From Cytobacillus purgationiresistens (GTDB lineage: Bacteria > Bacillota > Bacilli > Bacillales > Cytobacillaceae): a stretch of DNA of 64,000 nt. The stretch lies in the NCBI RefSeq assembly GCF_030813235.1, contig NZ_JAUSUB010000005.1:62001-126000 (forward strand), given 5' to 3'. The notes below the pieces were generated by a model. The model made no database searches, was not told where the DNA came from, and saw only the letters and a program-made list of their open reading frames with translations. Both the position numbers and the translations under genes were made by a program. This document shows positions 53,487-62,681 of this stretch, in pieces. The first letter of the stretch is position 1, and each line of letters begins with the position of its first letter.

Positions 53487-53682
53487 CCTATCTTCCCCTT
53501 TTTAGGATTGCCATCTACAATTGTATCGATATACGATAATTGATTCTGACAACCAATATTTTTAAATAGAATACTCTCTTTTTATTATAAAATCAATATT
53601 TATTCAGAAAATTATTTATTTTATTTATTTATTTAATTTTCTGATATTAACATCTAAAAAAAATAATAATAATCATTAGTGG

Positions 53683-54867
53683 TTAGATAACCCCTCTTTC
53701 TTTTAACCTCGCGATCTCTTCTTTTTCCAGCCCTATTTCAGTTTCTAAATATTGTTCTGTATGTTCGCCTAGCAACGGAGGATGAGTTTTAGTTTGTACT
53801 TGTAAGGTAGAGAATCTAATAGGGCTCTTAACAAGTTTTACAGTACCAAGGGTCGGATGAGAAATCTCCTCAACAGCCTCCCTCGCTATCACTTGTGGGT
53901 GCTCAAACACTTGCTCAATATTGTTAACAGGCCCTGAAGGTACGCCGCTTTTTGAAAAAACATCAAACCATTGATCTGCTGTTTTTTCGTAAAATACTGC
54001 TTGGATTTTTTTCGTAAGCTCTTCCCGATTTTCCACTCTTCTTTCATTCGTCACATATCGTTCATCCTCAGCCCATTCCGGATGGTTTAAAGCGATGCAT
54101 AGCTGCTTAAATAACCGTTCATTGCCTGCGCTGACCATTAATGGGCGATCCGAGCATTGAAATACTTGATATGGAACAATGTAGCTATGCCCATTGCCGA
54201 TTCTTTTTGAGACTTTACCAGTATTTAAATAACTGCTGGCAACATTGGCTAATGAGCTTAACTGGACGTCAAGCAATGAAATCTCTATCTTTTGTCCTTT
54301 GCCTGTTAAATCTCTTAACCGAATGGCTGATAGAATACTAATTGCAACGTATTGAGACGTCATTATATCAATGACAGGCAACCCCACTCTGGTAGGCTCT
54401 CCCTCTGGAGAACCGGTTACATCCATCAGTCCACCTATTGCTTGAATAACAGGGTCAAAACCTGGTTCATTTTTATAAGGTCCTGTATGCCCATAGCCTG
54501 TAACAGAACATAAGATAAGATCTGGTTTAATAGACTTTAATACTTCATATCCTAAACTCATTCTTTCTAATGTTCCTGTTTTGAAATTTTCTAAAATAAC
54601 ATCAGCTTTCTTTATCATATTTAAAAATAATTCCTTGCCCTCTGGATCCTTTAAGTTTAAGGTAATCGATTGCTTATTCCGATTTGCACAGAGATAATAA
54701 GTACTTTCCCCCTCAATAAATGGAACCCAATCTCTCATGCTGTCTGTTCCTTCAGGAGATTCTACTCTAATTACCTCCGCTCCCAAGTCTCCTAATATCA
54801 TCGTTCCCCCTGGTCCAGCATAAACTCTCGATAAATCTAAAATCCTTATTCCTTCCAATGGTTGCAT
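53683..54867 (-). CDS. CaiB/BaiF-family (class III) CoA-transferase
   Basis: A 394-residue type III CoA transferase. LEGIRILDLSRVYAGPGGTMILGDLGAEVIRVESP, LCANRNKQSITLNLK, LKSIKPDLILCSVTGYG and NEPGFDPVIQAIGGLMDV (catalytic Asp in GFDPV) are present. It is 75 bases after the dehydrogenase gene. Related enzymes activate itaconate, mesaconate, methylsuccinate or succinate derivatives with succinyl-CoA as donor, which fits the neighbours, but the sequence does not fix the substrate. Confidence 0.9.
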   Translation of the reverse strand: MQPLEGIRILDLSRVYAGPGGTMILGDLGAEVIRVESPEGTDSMRDWVPFIEGESTYYLCANRNKQSITLNLKDPEGKELFLNMIKKADVILENFKTGTLERMSLGYEVLKSIKPDLILCSVTGYGHTGPYKNEPGFDPVIQAIGGLMDVTGSPEGEPTRVGLPVIDIMTSQYVAISILSAIRLRDLTGKGQKIEISLLDVQLSSLANVASSYLNTGKVSKRIGNGHSYIVPYQVFQCSDRPLMVSAGNERLFKQLCIALNHPEWAEDERYVTNERRVENREELTKKIQAVFYEKTADQWFDVFSKSGVPSGPVNNIEQVFEHPQVIAREAVEEISHPTLGTVKLVKSPIRFSTLQVQTKTHPPLLGEHTEQYLETEIGLEKEEIARLKERGVI

Positions 54868-54942
54868 TATACTCCTCCTAAAAAATCAAATAAGTGTTCA
54901 TAAGAAAGAAACGATAGAAACTCCTTTACGCTGCTAACAAAC

Positions 54943-56166
54943 TCAGCTTTCTTTTACAGCTTCTTTAGTCAAATCGCTACTTAACGAAAACCTTCTGCTA
55001 ATATGATGTCTGTTCGCATTTTTTAAACCTAAGGCATCGTTGGCAATAAGAATCCTTTGTATATTTGCCGAACCCTCCCCAAAATGAAGCATGTTGGCAT
55101 AATTCACATATTTCATGATTGGATAATCATCTGAAATACCATTTCCGCCGAATATCTCTAATGCACTCCTTGTCACTTTAGCAGCCACCTCAGAGGCAAA
55201 GTATTTTGCATATGAACTTTGTCTTGTCGCAGCTTCACCTTTATCTTTTAAATAGCCGCTTCGATAGGATAAAAGTCTTGCCCCGTCCGTTTCAACAACC
55301 ATATCAGCAATTAAATGCTGTATCATTTGATACTCGCCAATTGGCTTGCCGCTTACTACTCTTTCATGACAATATTTTAAGGATTCATCGATACAGCCTT
55401 GTGCAATGCCAACCAGCCGTGAAGACACTGTAAGCCTGCCGTAATCAAGTGCATTCATAGCGATTTTAAAACCCTCTCCTTCCTTCCCCAGAAGGTTTTC
55501 CTTTGGAATGCGATAATCTTCAAGGAAAACATCACAGCTTCTAGTCATATAGCCAAGTGCACTGATTTCTAACGGATTCGCTGTAAAACCTGAGCGGTCT
55601 GTCTCGATAATAAATGCAGATATGCCATTATGCCCCGCGTTTACATCCGTCTTTGCGAATAGCACACCTACATCCGCTTCATTTGCAAAGGTGATCCAGG
55701 CTTTTGAACCATTAAGCACATACTCATCCCCATCCAAACGAGCGGTCGTTTTCATGGAACCTGCAGGATCTGATCCACCACCTGATTCAGTCAAGGCAAA
55801 CATGCCTATTTTATCGGCTTTGATTAAATCAGGAACATATTTTAGGATTTGTTCTTCTGTACCCCAATTCAGGATAGTAAATGGACATGTCATCGCTTGC
55901 ATATTGAAAGCGTACCCAAGAGAAGGATGAGCTTTAGAAATCTCTTCAGCGATAATTGTTAAATTGAGAAACCCAAGTTCCGAACCGCCAAACCTTTCAG
56001 GAAAACACGCTCCAAAAAAACCTGCTTTCCCCATCTTTTGAAAAATTGGTTTAGGAAACAGCCGATTTTCTTCATAGTATTTTAAGTTTGGTTGGATCTC
56101 TTTTGCAATAAAATCACGAACCATGCCTCTAATTTGTATATTTTCCATCGATAAATCGAAATTCAT
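54943..56166 (-). CDS. Acyl-CoA dehydrogenase
   Basis: A 407-residue dehydrogenase. FPERFGGSELGFLNL, FALTESGGGSDPAGSMKTTA and LNGSKAWITFANEADV bind flavin and acyl-CoA; the C-terminal LHFGEGSANIQRILIANDALGLK keeps the catalytic glutamate (GEG). DYGRLTVSSRLVGIAQ replaces the branched-chain-type Glu, so it belongs to the short/medium-chain or glutaryl-CoA-type group. With the CoA transferase downstream it could oxidise a dicarboxylyl-CoA such as methylsuccinyl-CoA. Confidence 0.9.
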   Translation of the reverse strand: MNFDLSMENIQIRGMVRDFIAKEIQPNLKYYEENRLFPKPIFQKMGKAGFFGACFPERFGGSELGFLNLTIIAEEISKAHPSLGYAFNMQAMTCPFTILNWGTEEQILKYVPDLIKADKIGMFALTESGGGSDPAGSMKTTARLDGDEYVLNGSKAWITFANEADVGVLFAKTDVNAGHNGISAFIIETDRSGFTANPLEISALGYMTRSCDVFLEDYRIPKENLLGKEGEGFKIAMNALDYGRLTVSSRLVGIAQGCIDESLKYCHERVVSGKPIGEYQMIQHLIADMVVETDGARLLSYRSGYLKDKGEAATRQSSYAKYFASEVAAKVTRSALEIFGGNGISDDYPIMKYVNYANMLHFGEGSANIQRILIANDALGLKNANRHHISRRFSLSSDLTKEAVKES

Positions 56167-56274
56167 TCATCACAGCTCCTATTATTAAAATTTTTAAATA
56201 ATTATTAATTTTATAATATTATATTTTTTAATATTATTCAATATTTTATTTATTTTTATTATATAAATGAAAGA

Positions 56275-56312
56275 TAAAAGACCCTAGAGCACTTTAGCTC
56301 TGGGTCTTTTCC
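56275..56312 (-). terminator. Terminator overlapping the end of the fumarase beta gene
   Basis: AAAAGACCC(A)GAGC pairs with GCTC(T)AGGGTCTTTT around ACTTTA-like loop; the stem includes the stop codon region and U-run TTTTATC follows on the minus strand. Confidence 0.85.
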
Positions 56313-56875
56313 TTGTTTTTTGTATCATTAAAAATCGTTTTGCCTATGCTGTACCAATCACTTCCTTGACTATCAATAATCACTGTTGCCGGAAAATCTT
56401 CAACAGTAAGTTTATAAATAGCCTCTGGCCCTAGCTCTTTATAAGCAACGACCTCCATTTCCTTAATTGTCCTTGAAATGAGTGCACCTGTTCCGCCTAT
56501 GGCTGCTAAATATACTGCTTTATTCTTCACGATAGATGCAACGACCTCTTCACTCCTATAGCCTTTACCAATCATTCCTTTGAGTCCCATATCCAAGAGC
56601 GTGGGAGTATATTTATCCATTCTGCTGCTCGTTGTTGGACCTGCAGAACCAATCACCATCCATGGCATAGCCGGTGTAGGTCCTACATAATAAATAAATT
56701 GATCTTTAATATCAAAAGGCAAGTCTTCACCTTTTTCTACTGCTTCAAACATACGTTTATGCGCGGCATCTCTTGCAGTGAAAATGGTACCGCTAATCAG
56801 CACTTGATCACCAGCTTGTAAATCTATTAAACATTTATTATCACAAGGTATCTTAAGTTTTAACAGAGAAATAAT
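56294..56875 (-). CDS. Fumarate hydratase class I / mesaconase-type, beta (C-terminal) subunit with ATT start
   Basis: Homology runs upstream of the first GTG (56803): IISLLKLKIPCD and LIDLQAGDQVLISGTIFTARD match the beta-subunit N-terminus (LK.P...L.AGD.V..SG.I.TARDAAHKR). No ATG, GTG or TTG exists between the alpha stop and that region; AGGAGG stands right before ATT codons at 56875 and 56872, so translation probably starts at ATT (194 residues). The rest includes YYVGPTPAMPWMVIGSAGPTTSSRMD and KNKAVYLAAIGGTGALIS. With the alpha subunit it forms a 4Fe-4S hydratase of fumarate, mesaconate or tartrate type. The stop overlaps a terminator. Confidence 0.8.
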   Translation of the reverse strand: MISLLKLKIPCDNKCLIDLQAGDQVLISGTIFTARDAAHKRMFEAVEKGEDLPFDIKDQFIYYVGPTPAMPWMVIGSAGPTTSSRMDKYTPTLLDMGLKGMIGKGYRSEEVVASIVKNKAVYLAAIGGTGALISRTIKEMEVVAYKELGPEAIYKLTVEDFPATVIIDSQGSDWYSIGKTIFNDTKNKEKTQS

Positions 56876-56884
56876 ATTACCCTC

Positions 56885-57730
56885 CTATAATCGTATTTCT
56901 TTATGTCTACTTGCATGACAATTTAAATTTACCGCTACCGGTAAAGCTGCAATATGGCATGGTTCGATCTCTATTTTCACATCCAAAGCGGTGGTATCTC
57001 CTCCCAGCCCTTGTGGTCCGATCCCTAAATCATTCATTTCCTCCATCAGTTCAAGCTCTAAGGCCGCTATTTCCGGTCGGTCGCTGCGATGACCAATAGG
57101 ACGAAATAATGATTTTTTCGCTAAATAAGCACATCTTTCAAAGTTGCCGCCGATGCCAATGCCAACAACTAAAGGAGGGCAAGCATTAGGACCGGCATGG
57201 GCCACCGTTTCAAGGATAAACTCTTTAACTCCTGCTTTTCCATCAGATGGTTTCATCATCTTTAAAGTGCTCATATTCTCACTTCCCCCGCCCTTCGCAG
57301 ACATATGGATCGTAAGATGAGCACCTTCACATACCTCTATATGAATAATAGCTGGTGTATTATAAGTCTCGCTTTTTTCACGAGTGAGCGGGTGATCGAC
57401 GATAGAATGGCGCAAGTAGCCTTCTTCATACCCTTTGATCACGCCTTCATTAATCGCATCATAGATATTGCCGCCTTCTATAAAACACGCCTGACCTAGT
57501 TCAACGATAAACACAGATACTCCTGTATCCTGGCACATTGGAATTCTCTCACTACTTGCGATATTTGCATTCTCAATTAAATCTTGCAGAACATCCTGGC
57601 CGATTGGTGATCTTTCTTTTTTTAACGCATCTCTAAATGCTTCAACTACATCATTTCCTAATTCAAAATTTGCTTCCTGACACATTTTAGCTACTTTTTC
57701 AACAATTGAAAGATAAGGAATTGATCTCAT
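56885..57730 (-). CDS. Fumarate hydratase class I / mesaconase-type, alpha (N-terminal) subunit
   Basis: A 281-residue alpha subunit. ERIPMCQDTGVSVFIVELGQ, AKGGGSENMSTLKMMKPSDG, CPPLVVGIGIGGNFERCA, and AALPVAVNLNCHASRH provide the three cysteines of the 4Fe-4S cluster (CQDTG, CPP, NCHAS). Two-subunit enzymes of this class hydrate fumarate to malate, mesaconate to citramalate, or dehydrate tartrate. The ATG at 57730, ten bases after AGAGGAG, gives a usual start; the frame further up to 57793 has no ribosome binding site. It is followed nine bases later by the beta gene. Context with CoA transferase and CitE favours a mesaconate or citramalate role, but this is inferred. Confidence 0.9.
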   Translation of the reverse strand: MRSIPYLSIVEKVAKMCQEANFELGNDVVEAFRDALKKERSPIGQDVLQDLIENANIASSERIPMCQDTGVSVFIVELGQACFIEGGNIYDAINEGVIKGYEEGYLRHSIVDHPLTREKSETYNTPAIIHIEVCEGAHLTIHMSAKGGGSENMSTLKMMKPSDGKAGVKEFILETVAHAGPNACPPLVVGIGIGGNFERCAYLAKKSLFRPIGHRSDRPEIAALELELMEEMNDLGIGPQGLGGDTTALDVKIEIEPCHIAALPVAVNLNCHASRHKEIRL

Positions 57731-57860
57731 TTTGTCTAAACTCCTCTTATGTTCATTTTCAGGAAAACTTGGCGTTTGCCTGTCCTTTGGCAAATGCCGT
57801 AGCTTTTGCGTTTAATAAGCGTTCAAATTAACCAGGAATGTTTTTTTAGCCAGTTTAAGG

Positions 57861-59222
57861 TTAAGCTTTCTGATTTGCCAAATTGTAACTAAGCTTAGAG
57901 AGCCAGTTTTTAATTTTAATATTTTCTAAATTAAAAATGGTGGCCGCTTCTTCATCAGGACTTAAAACTTTGTCACTGACCATATTTGAAAATTTCGCAA
58001 TCATCTCGTCCTTTTCTGCCCGGTTTTCAGGATCACCCTTAGGATAATCGGTTGAAGCTTCATATTTCATGCCATTCTCTAGAGTGATTTCTACTTTCGC
58101 TCCCCATTTTTCAGGGTAGGCTCCGTTGTAGTAAGGATCTGCCCTAACTGTCACTTTGTCCATTAGCCCTCGTATAGCAGGAGAATGTAATGACTCTTCA
58201 GTAAAGTCTTTCAATGATGCAGATTTATGGGCGGCAATAAGTGCTACGCAAAACTGACTGCTAAATTTAGATGCATAAATACTATCTGGTTGTGGATTAT
58301 CTGTGATGTTTAATACCGTTTGGTAGGTTCGTATATCGATGCTTACAATGTTTTCATGTGTGAGGTTATGTTCCTGTGCAAGCTGGAGTACACAGTCCAT
58401 AGCAGGGTGAGTGTGCCGGCAGGAAGCATGTATTTTAAAACTATTTTCAATAATTTTAAATTGTTTTCCTAAATGCTCTGTGATTTTTTCTTCATTATAT
58501 TCAGTTGACATTGATTCAAAGAAGCCCCTTCTCCCTTCAAGTATTTTACTTGCAGAGGAAAAGTTTTTCCTTGCCAGCATCGCAGCTAATACGCCATTAT
58601 AGGCTGCCTTAGCTGTATGAAGCTGTTTTGTATTTGCTCCGTCTTCAATAAATTCCCATAATCCTGCAGCTTGTGTACCGGCATTCCCTAGTGCAAAAGC
58701 AGTTTGCTCAACATTTAAGTTTAATAGTTTTGCACTTGCGGCCGCAGAACCAAAAGTGCCGCAAGTTGCTGTATTATGCCAATAATAATAATGCGATGGA
58801 GATACCGCTTCACCTATCCGGTAGCAAACCTCATAACCTGCCACAATCGCAGTAATTAACTCTTCACCGGACAAATCATATGCTTCCGCTATTGCGATAG
58901 CTGCGGGGATAACCACTGTACCTGCATGTATAATAGAAGATTTATGAATATCGTCTAACTCCACGATATGACTGCTGGCAGCATTAACGAGGCATGCGTT
59001 GCCAATCGATGATTTTCCACCGGTAATCAAAGTAGATTGTTCATTGCCGCCCCATTCTTCAACAAGCTCTTTTATCGATTGAATCGGTTTCTCATCTTTA
59101 CCTGCGATAGCTGAACCGTACCAGTCAAGAATACATATCTTTGTAAATTCCACAACTTCTAAAGGCAGGTCTTCGTATTTTAATTGCACTGTATACTCAG
59201 CCAGCTTTTCACTTAAAGTCAT
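57861..59222 (-). CDS. MmgE/PrpD-family protein
   Basis: A 453-residue MmgE/PrpD protein, normal length. AIAGKDEKPIQSIKELVEEW, VNAASSHIVELDDIHKSSIIHAGTVVIPAAIAIAE (the Asp-Asp-His motif of the family), AGYEVCYRIGEAVSP, HNTATCGTFGSAAA and FKIHASCRHTHPAMD are seen. Members include 2-methylcitrate dehydratase, cis-aconitate decarboxylase, iminodisuccinate epimerase and isomerases. It begins the block MmgE-fumarase-dehydrogenase-CoA transferase; with a fumarase-type hydratase, a role in making or isomerising an unsaturated or hydroxy tricarboxylate or dicarboxylate is plausible. Confidence 0.88.
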   Translation of the reverse strand: MTLSEKLAEYTVQLKYEDLPLEVVEFTKICILDWYGSAIAGKDEKPIQSIKELVEEWGGNEQSTLITGGKSSIGNACLVNAASSHIVELDDIHKSSIIHAGTVVIPAAIAIAEAYDLSGEELITAIVAGYEVCYRIGEAVSPSHYYYWHNTATCGTFGSAAASAKLLNLNVEQTAFALGNAGTQAAGLWEFIEDGANTKQLHTAKAAYNGVLAAMLARKNFSSASKILEGRRGFFESMSTEYNEEKITEHLGKQFKIIENSFKIHASCRHTHPAMDCVLQLAQEHNLTHENIVSIDIRTYQTVLNITDNPQPDSIYASKFSSQFCVALIAAHKSASLKDFTEESLHSPAIRGLMDKVTVRADPYYNGAYPEKWGAKVEITLENGMKYEASTDYPKGDPENRAEKDEMIAKFSNMVSDKVLSPDEEAATIFNLENIKIKNWLSKLSYNLANQKA

Positions 59223-59308
59223 TACTCTCCCTCTTTTCAGAAAATGTTAATATTAATCTATTTGAACATTGAAAAGCTTACACCATCTATCACGAGAAAT
59301 GGAGAAGC

Positions 59309-59977
59309 CTATTCTCCATCCGATTTCAAATTCTTTATTAACGTTTCACCGGTACGTAAAATATGATTGCTTAAAATTTCGGCTGCCGCTTCCTTGTCTT
59401 CCCTCTTCAATGCCTCAAGTATTCTCCGATGTTCAACATTGGATGTTTCACTCTGTCCAGTAATGAGATGCGGCGTTTGTTGTGGAAGACCGTTCCATAA
59501 AGTATCAATGAATGTATTGAGACGCTTCCATTTGCATTGTTGCAGGAGCAAGCGATGAAACTCGATGTTACGCTCTACAAACTGATTTACATCAGTTGCT
59601 TCATCCATTAAATCAACCATTTTAGATATTTCTTCTAAATCAGCTCTCGATAAAGTATCTGCACTTTGAAGCAATGCCATTTTTTCTAGTTCTGCACGAA
59701 GCGCATATACTTCCTTAATATCTTCATGTTTAATCGTTTTAACAATCGCACCTTTGTGAGGTACGAGTGTGATTAGCCCCTCTGTTTCCAGCTTTCTGAG
59801 TGCCTCTCTAATTGGCATCCTGCTTACACCTAATTTTTCTGCAAGATCAGATTGCTTTAATCGTTCCCCAGGCTTAAATTGACCTTTAATGATTGCTTCT
59901 CTGATTACATTGCAAACTTTCAAATGCAGTGTATCACGATTATCTAACTTTAAATCAATATCATTGGACATATACAT
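59309..59977 (-). CDS. GntR-family (FCD) transcriptional regulator
   Basis: A 222-residue regulator. The winged helix (residues 15-75) reads VIREAIIKGQFKPGERLKQSDLAEKLGVSRMPIREALRKLE; the FCD domain (85-215) includes EVYALRAELEKMALLQSAD, FVERNIEFHRLLLQQC and HRRILEALKREDKEAAAE with the Asp/His metal-ligand pattern. FCD regulators sense small carboxylic acids. An imperfect GGAT-N5-ATCC repeat lies 25 bases upstream. It is upstream of the MmgE gene in the same direction, and the same repeat appears before the HMG-CoA-lyase-like operon. Confidence 0.93.
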   Translation of the reverse strand: MYMSNDIDLKLDNRDTLHLKVCNVIREAIIKGQFKPGERLKQSDLAEKLGVSRMPIREALRKLETEGLITLVPHKGAIVKTIKHEDIKEVYALRAELEKMALLQSADTLSRADLEEISKMVDLMDEATDVNQFVERNIEFHRLLLQQCKWKRLNTFIDTLWNGLPQQTPHLITGQSETSNVEHRRILEALKREDKEAAAEILSNHILRTGETLIKNLKSDGE

Positions 59978-60001
59978 ACCATTCCTTTATACCTTTTACA
60001 G

Positions 60002-60020
60002 ATAGGATACAAAATCCAAT
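60002..60020. promoter_or_regulatory. GntR operator-like site before the gntR gene
   Basis: ATAGGATACAAAATCCAAT contains GGAT-ACAAA-ATCC. It is 10/13 identical in the core to GGATACTGTATCC at 30824-30836 and shares the flanks ATA...AAT, suggesting autoregulation and a shared regulon. Confidence 0.5.
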
Positions 60021-60051
60021 CTAAATTGTCTATACTTTTCAGAAATTAAAC

Positions 60052-61518
60052 TCACATAAGTCCTATCCAATTCCACCATGTCATTGCAACAGCGATTGTC
60101 ACAACAATCATTACGAGTGTCATAATTAATCCTGGTAAAAGAAATATCTTTTGCTGAATTTGTCCAGAACTATAAACAACAATATTAGGAGTAGATTCAA
60201 CAACTAATATATATCCATGTAAACAAGCGAGTGCCGCTGTTAAACAAATTAAGACTGGATCGACCCCTGCACTGGCTGATAAGCCAATGTAGATTGGAAT
60301 TAATGTCACTACCGCTGTAGAGACGTTGGCAACAGCTAAATGTAAAATATGAGTAATGATCAGGATAGTTGTGACTGCCATAATTGGCGATTGCAGCAAA
60401 TTCAGTATCCATTCAGCGCTCAAACTATTGCCAACAAACTGTGAAGCACCAGAATCATTAAATGCATAGCCAAGTGACAAAGTAGCTCCTGTTAATAGGA
60501 TGGTATCAAAATTTATTTTTACGATATCCTCCCATTTAGCGATGCCAGTTCCAGGCAAACTCATTAAAATAACACCTACGAGTGCGGGAATGGCAGGATT
60601 TAATCCATGAAAAGGCTCAGAAAACCAGAGACAAACGATGGTAAATAAGATTGCTAGACATTTTTTTTCTGCAATTCCCATTCTACCGAGACTTTTTAAC
60701 TTTTTCCCCATCTCTGCCTTTACATGAGGAAATTGTTCTTCTCCCTTTGGCAGCGGAAAACATTTTAATAGTACAAACCATGAAGCCGGGATAAGAAGCA
60801 GCCAAATCGGTACGGTATATAAAAACCATTGAATATATGTAATCTGTATTCCAGTAAATTCTTTTAACAATTCAACTGCAAGTATATTGCCAATAGCTGC
60901 TGTTAAAACGATGGTTCCGCTAATAGTTCCGCCAAAAGCAACACCTAATAAAATCATCTTTCTCAAATTCCCTTTGCCCTTATCTCCTATATAGTCCAAC
61001 GACATTAAGGCAATCGGCATAAGCAGGGTGGAACGAACGGCTGCAGTTGGAATAAAAAACGCCTGAACTTGAGGAATCATAATAATACTGGCCAAGAGCC
61101 CTTTCGCATTTCCACCCCATTTGGCTAAAATATAAAATGCCATTCTTTTAGGCAGAACGGTTGCATTAACTCCCTTGGCCAACATCATTCCAGCAATAAT
61201 TAGAAACAATGCAGGAGAAGAAAACCCACTAAAGACAATGTCAATCGAAGCAACATCCAGAATAAGCATGAGTACAAGTAAGAGCACAGATGTCATCCCA
61301 AGTGGAATCGGTTCAAATGTCCAATAAAAAACACTAAGAGCTAAAAGAGAAATCATTAGTTTTGCTGTTGTTGAATATCCCCCTGGAAGTATCCAGTAAA
61401 TCACAGCCATAAAACAAACACCTAGTATAAGAAGGATTATTTTCTTGAATTGTTCATTACTGAATCTTGAAGGTTCTTTGTCTGCCTTCTCACTAACAAG
61501 GGGTTCTGGAAGACCCAT
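60052..61518 (-). CDS. DASS-family (SLC13-type) anion symporter
   Basis: A 488-residue membrane protein with about 12-14 spans. The family is recognised by WTFEPIPLGMTSVLLLVLMLIL, LFLIIAGMMLAKGVNATVLPKRMA, FFIPTAAVRSTLLMPIA and GYILVVESTPNIVVYSSGQIQ, which resemble the SNT-type substrate motifs of DASS carriers. Sodium-coupled uptake of di- or tricarboxylates is typical. The sequence from 61519 to 61801 holds a TAATTGATCAATTA palindrome and no gene. Confidence 0.88.
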   Translation of the reverse strand: MGLPEPLVSEKADKEPSRFSNEQFKKIILLILGVCFMAVIYWILPGGYSTTAKLMISLLALSVFYWTFEPIPLGMTSVLLLVLMLILDVASIDIVFSGFSSPALFLIIAGMMLAKGVNATVLPKRMAFYILAKWGGNAKGLLASIIMIPQVQAFFIPTAAVRSTLLMPIALMSLDYIGDKGKGNLRKMILLGVAFGGTISGTIVLTAAIGNILAVELLKEFTGIQITYIQWFLYTVPIWLLLIPASWFVLLKCFPLPKGEEQFPHVKAEMGKKLKSLGRMGIAEKKCLAILFTIVCLWFSEPFHGLNPAIPALVGVILMSLPGTGIAKWEDIVKINFDTILLTGATLSLGYAFNDSGASQFVGNSLSAEWILNLLQSPIMAVTTILIITHILHLAVANVSTAVVTLIPIYIGLSASAGVDPVLICLTAALACLHGYILVVESTPNIVVYSSGQIQQKIFLLPGLIMTLVMIVVTIAVAMTWWNWIGLM

Positions 61519-61560
61519 TATTTACGCCTTCTTTCTGCATTCGAAACAACCAATTGAACT

Positions 61561-61574
61561 TAATTGATCAATTA
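61561..61574. promoter_or_regulatory. Palindrome upstream of the DASS transporter gene
   Basis: TAATTGATCAATTA is a perfect 14-bp palindrome, 43 bases before the DASS transporter start; a regulator site is possible but composition is AT-rich. Confidence 0.3.
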
Positions 61575-61801
61575 GATCATACGGAACAATCTAAGCATTG
61601 TAGCATTAAGTTGTATTTATCCTCATGATGTATAAAGCCTTATGAGCATGTTTCGCTTCTTTATTTTTCGACTATTCAATCATAACATCTATGGATGAAT
61701 ATACAGCTAGGATAGAGAAAGCAAGAATGAAGGATTGTTAGAGCTTGTCAACAATTAGGAATCGTATATGGCTTCTCCACAAAGGTAAGAGGGAAAAGAT
61801 A

Positions 61802-62647
61802 TTATTCCAAAAGTGCTTTAGCTTTTTTATAAACAGGGTAATCAACTAGCCTTTCATTTACTTGTATAGAGGCAAGTCCCCTGACCTCGGCTGCTTCAAA
61901 TGAAGCAACAATTTCCTTTGCCTCCATCACTTCTTTTTGACTGGGCTGAAAGATATGATGAATGGTTTCCAATTGTTTAGGATGAATAGCGAGCTTTGCT
62001 TTAAAACCATATTGTTTTCCCCTCTCAGCCTCCTTCATTAAGCCATCTTTATCATTAATATTAGAAAACACCGCATCAATCGGACTTTGAATTCCTGCAG
62101 CCCTGGATGCATTCACTATTTGAGATCTCGCGTAGATTAACTCTGTTCCTTCACTAGAAAGCGTTATTCCTATATCATGAGAAAAATCAATTGAGCCAAA
62201 CGCCATTCTCGAAACAAACGGGTGCGAACGTCCTATCTCATAAGCAAAATGAATGCCTTTGGCAGATTCTATGAGAGGAATAACCTCAAAATCAGTTCTA
62301 TTTCTTCCTGTTAGATGAAGATTGTACTCTATATAGTTACATACCTTCTTTAATTGCTGCTCAGATTCCGCTTTTGGTAAAACAATTCCTTGTACATCAG
62401 TGTTTATCGCTAAATCTATATCTTCTTTCCAATAAATTGTTGATGAGTCATTTATTCTTATAAAAATGTTTGATAAATCATTCAGATTTATCAAACATTT
62501 CTTTACTTCTTTTCGTGCTTTAATTTTTGCTGATACTGCCACAGAATCCTCTAAGTCAAGAATGACATAACCAGCATCACTTTTTACCGCTTTTTCCATC
62601 ATGCTTTTTGAAATTCCAGGTACAAAAAGATAGGAGCATTTCTTCAC
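61802..62647 (-). CDS. HpcH/HpaI-type CoA-ester lyase (CitE-like; citramalyl/malyl-CoA lyase family)
   Basis: A 281-residue CitE-type protein. SYLFVPGISKSMMEKAVKSDAGYVILDLEDSV is the classical start, PLIESAKGIHFAYEI and MAFGSIDFSHDIG carry the metal-ligand Glu and Asp, and KAKLAIHPKQLETIHHIF the C-terminal motif. Family members cleave citramalyl-CoA, malyl-CoA or 3-methylmalyl-CoA to acetyl-CoA or propionyl-CoA plus pyruvate or glyoxylate. CitF and CitD are absent, so it is not citrate lyase. It lies 34 bases downstream of a TRAP permease gene. Confidence 0.9.
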   Translation of the reverse strand: MKKCSYLFVPGISKSMMEKAVKSDAGYVILDLEDSVAVSAKIKARKEVKKCLINLNDLSNIFIRINDSSTIYWKEDIDLAINTDVQGIVLPKAESEQQLKKVCNYIEYNLHLTGRNRTDFEVIPLIESAKGIHFAYEIGRSHPFVSRMAFGSIDFSHDIGITLSSEGTELIYARSQIVNASRAAGIQSPIDAVFSNINDKDGLMKEAERGKQYGFKAKLAIHPKQLETIHHIFQPSQKEVMEAKEIVASFEAAEVRGLASIQVNERLVDYPVYKKAKALLE

Positions 62648-62681
62648 CTTATGCCTTCCCTTCGGATGTATTTTTTTTTAG

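Noticed and set aside
53508-53535. GTAT/ATAC inverted repeat before dctP as a possible GntR site
   Set aside because: Only four-base arms match and the flanks differ from the two GGATAC sites.
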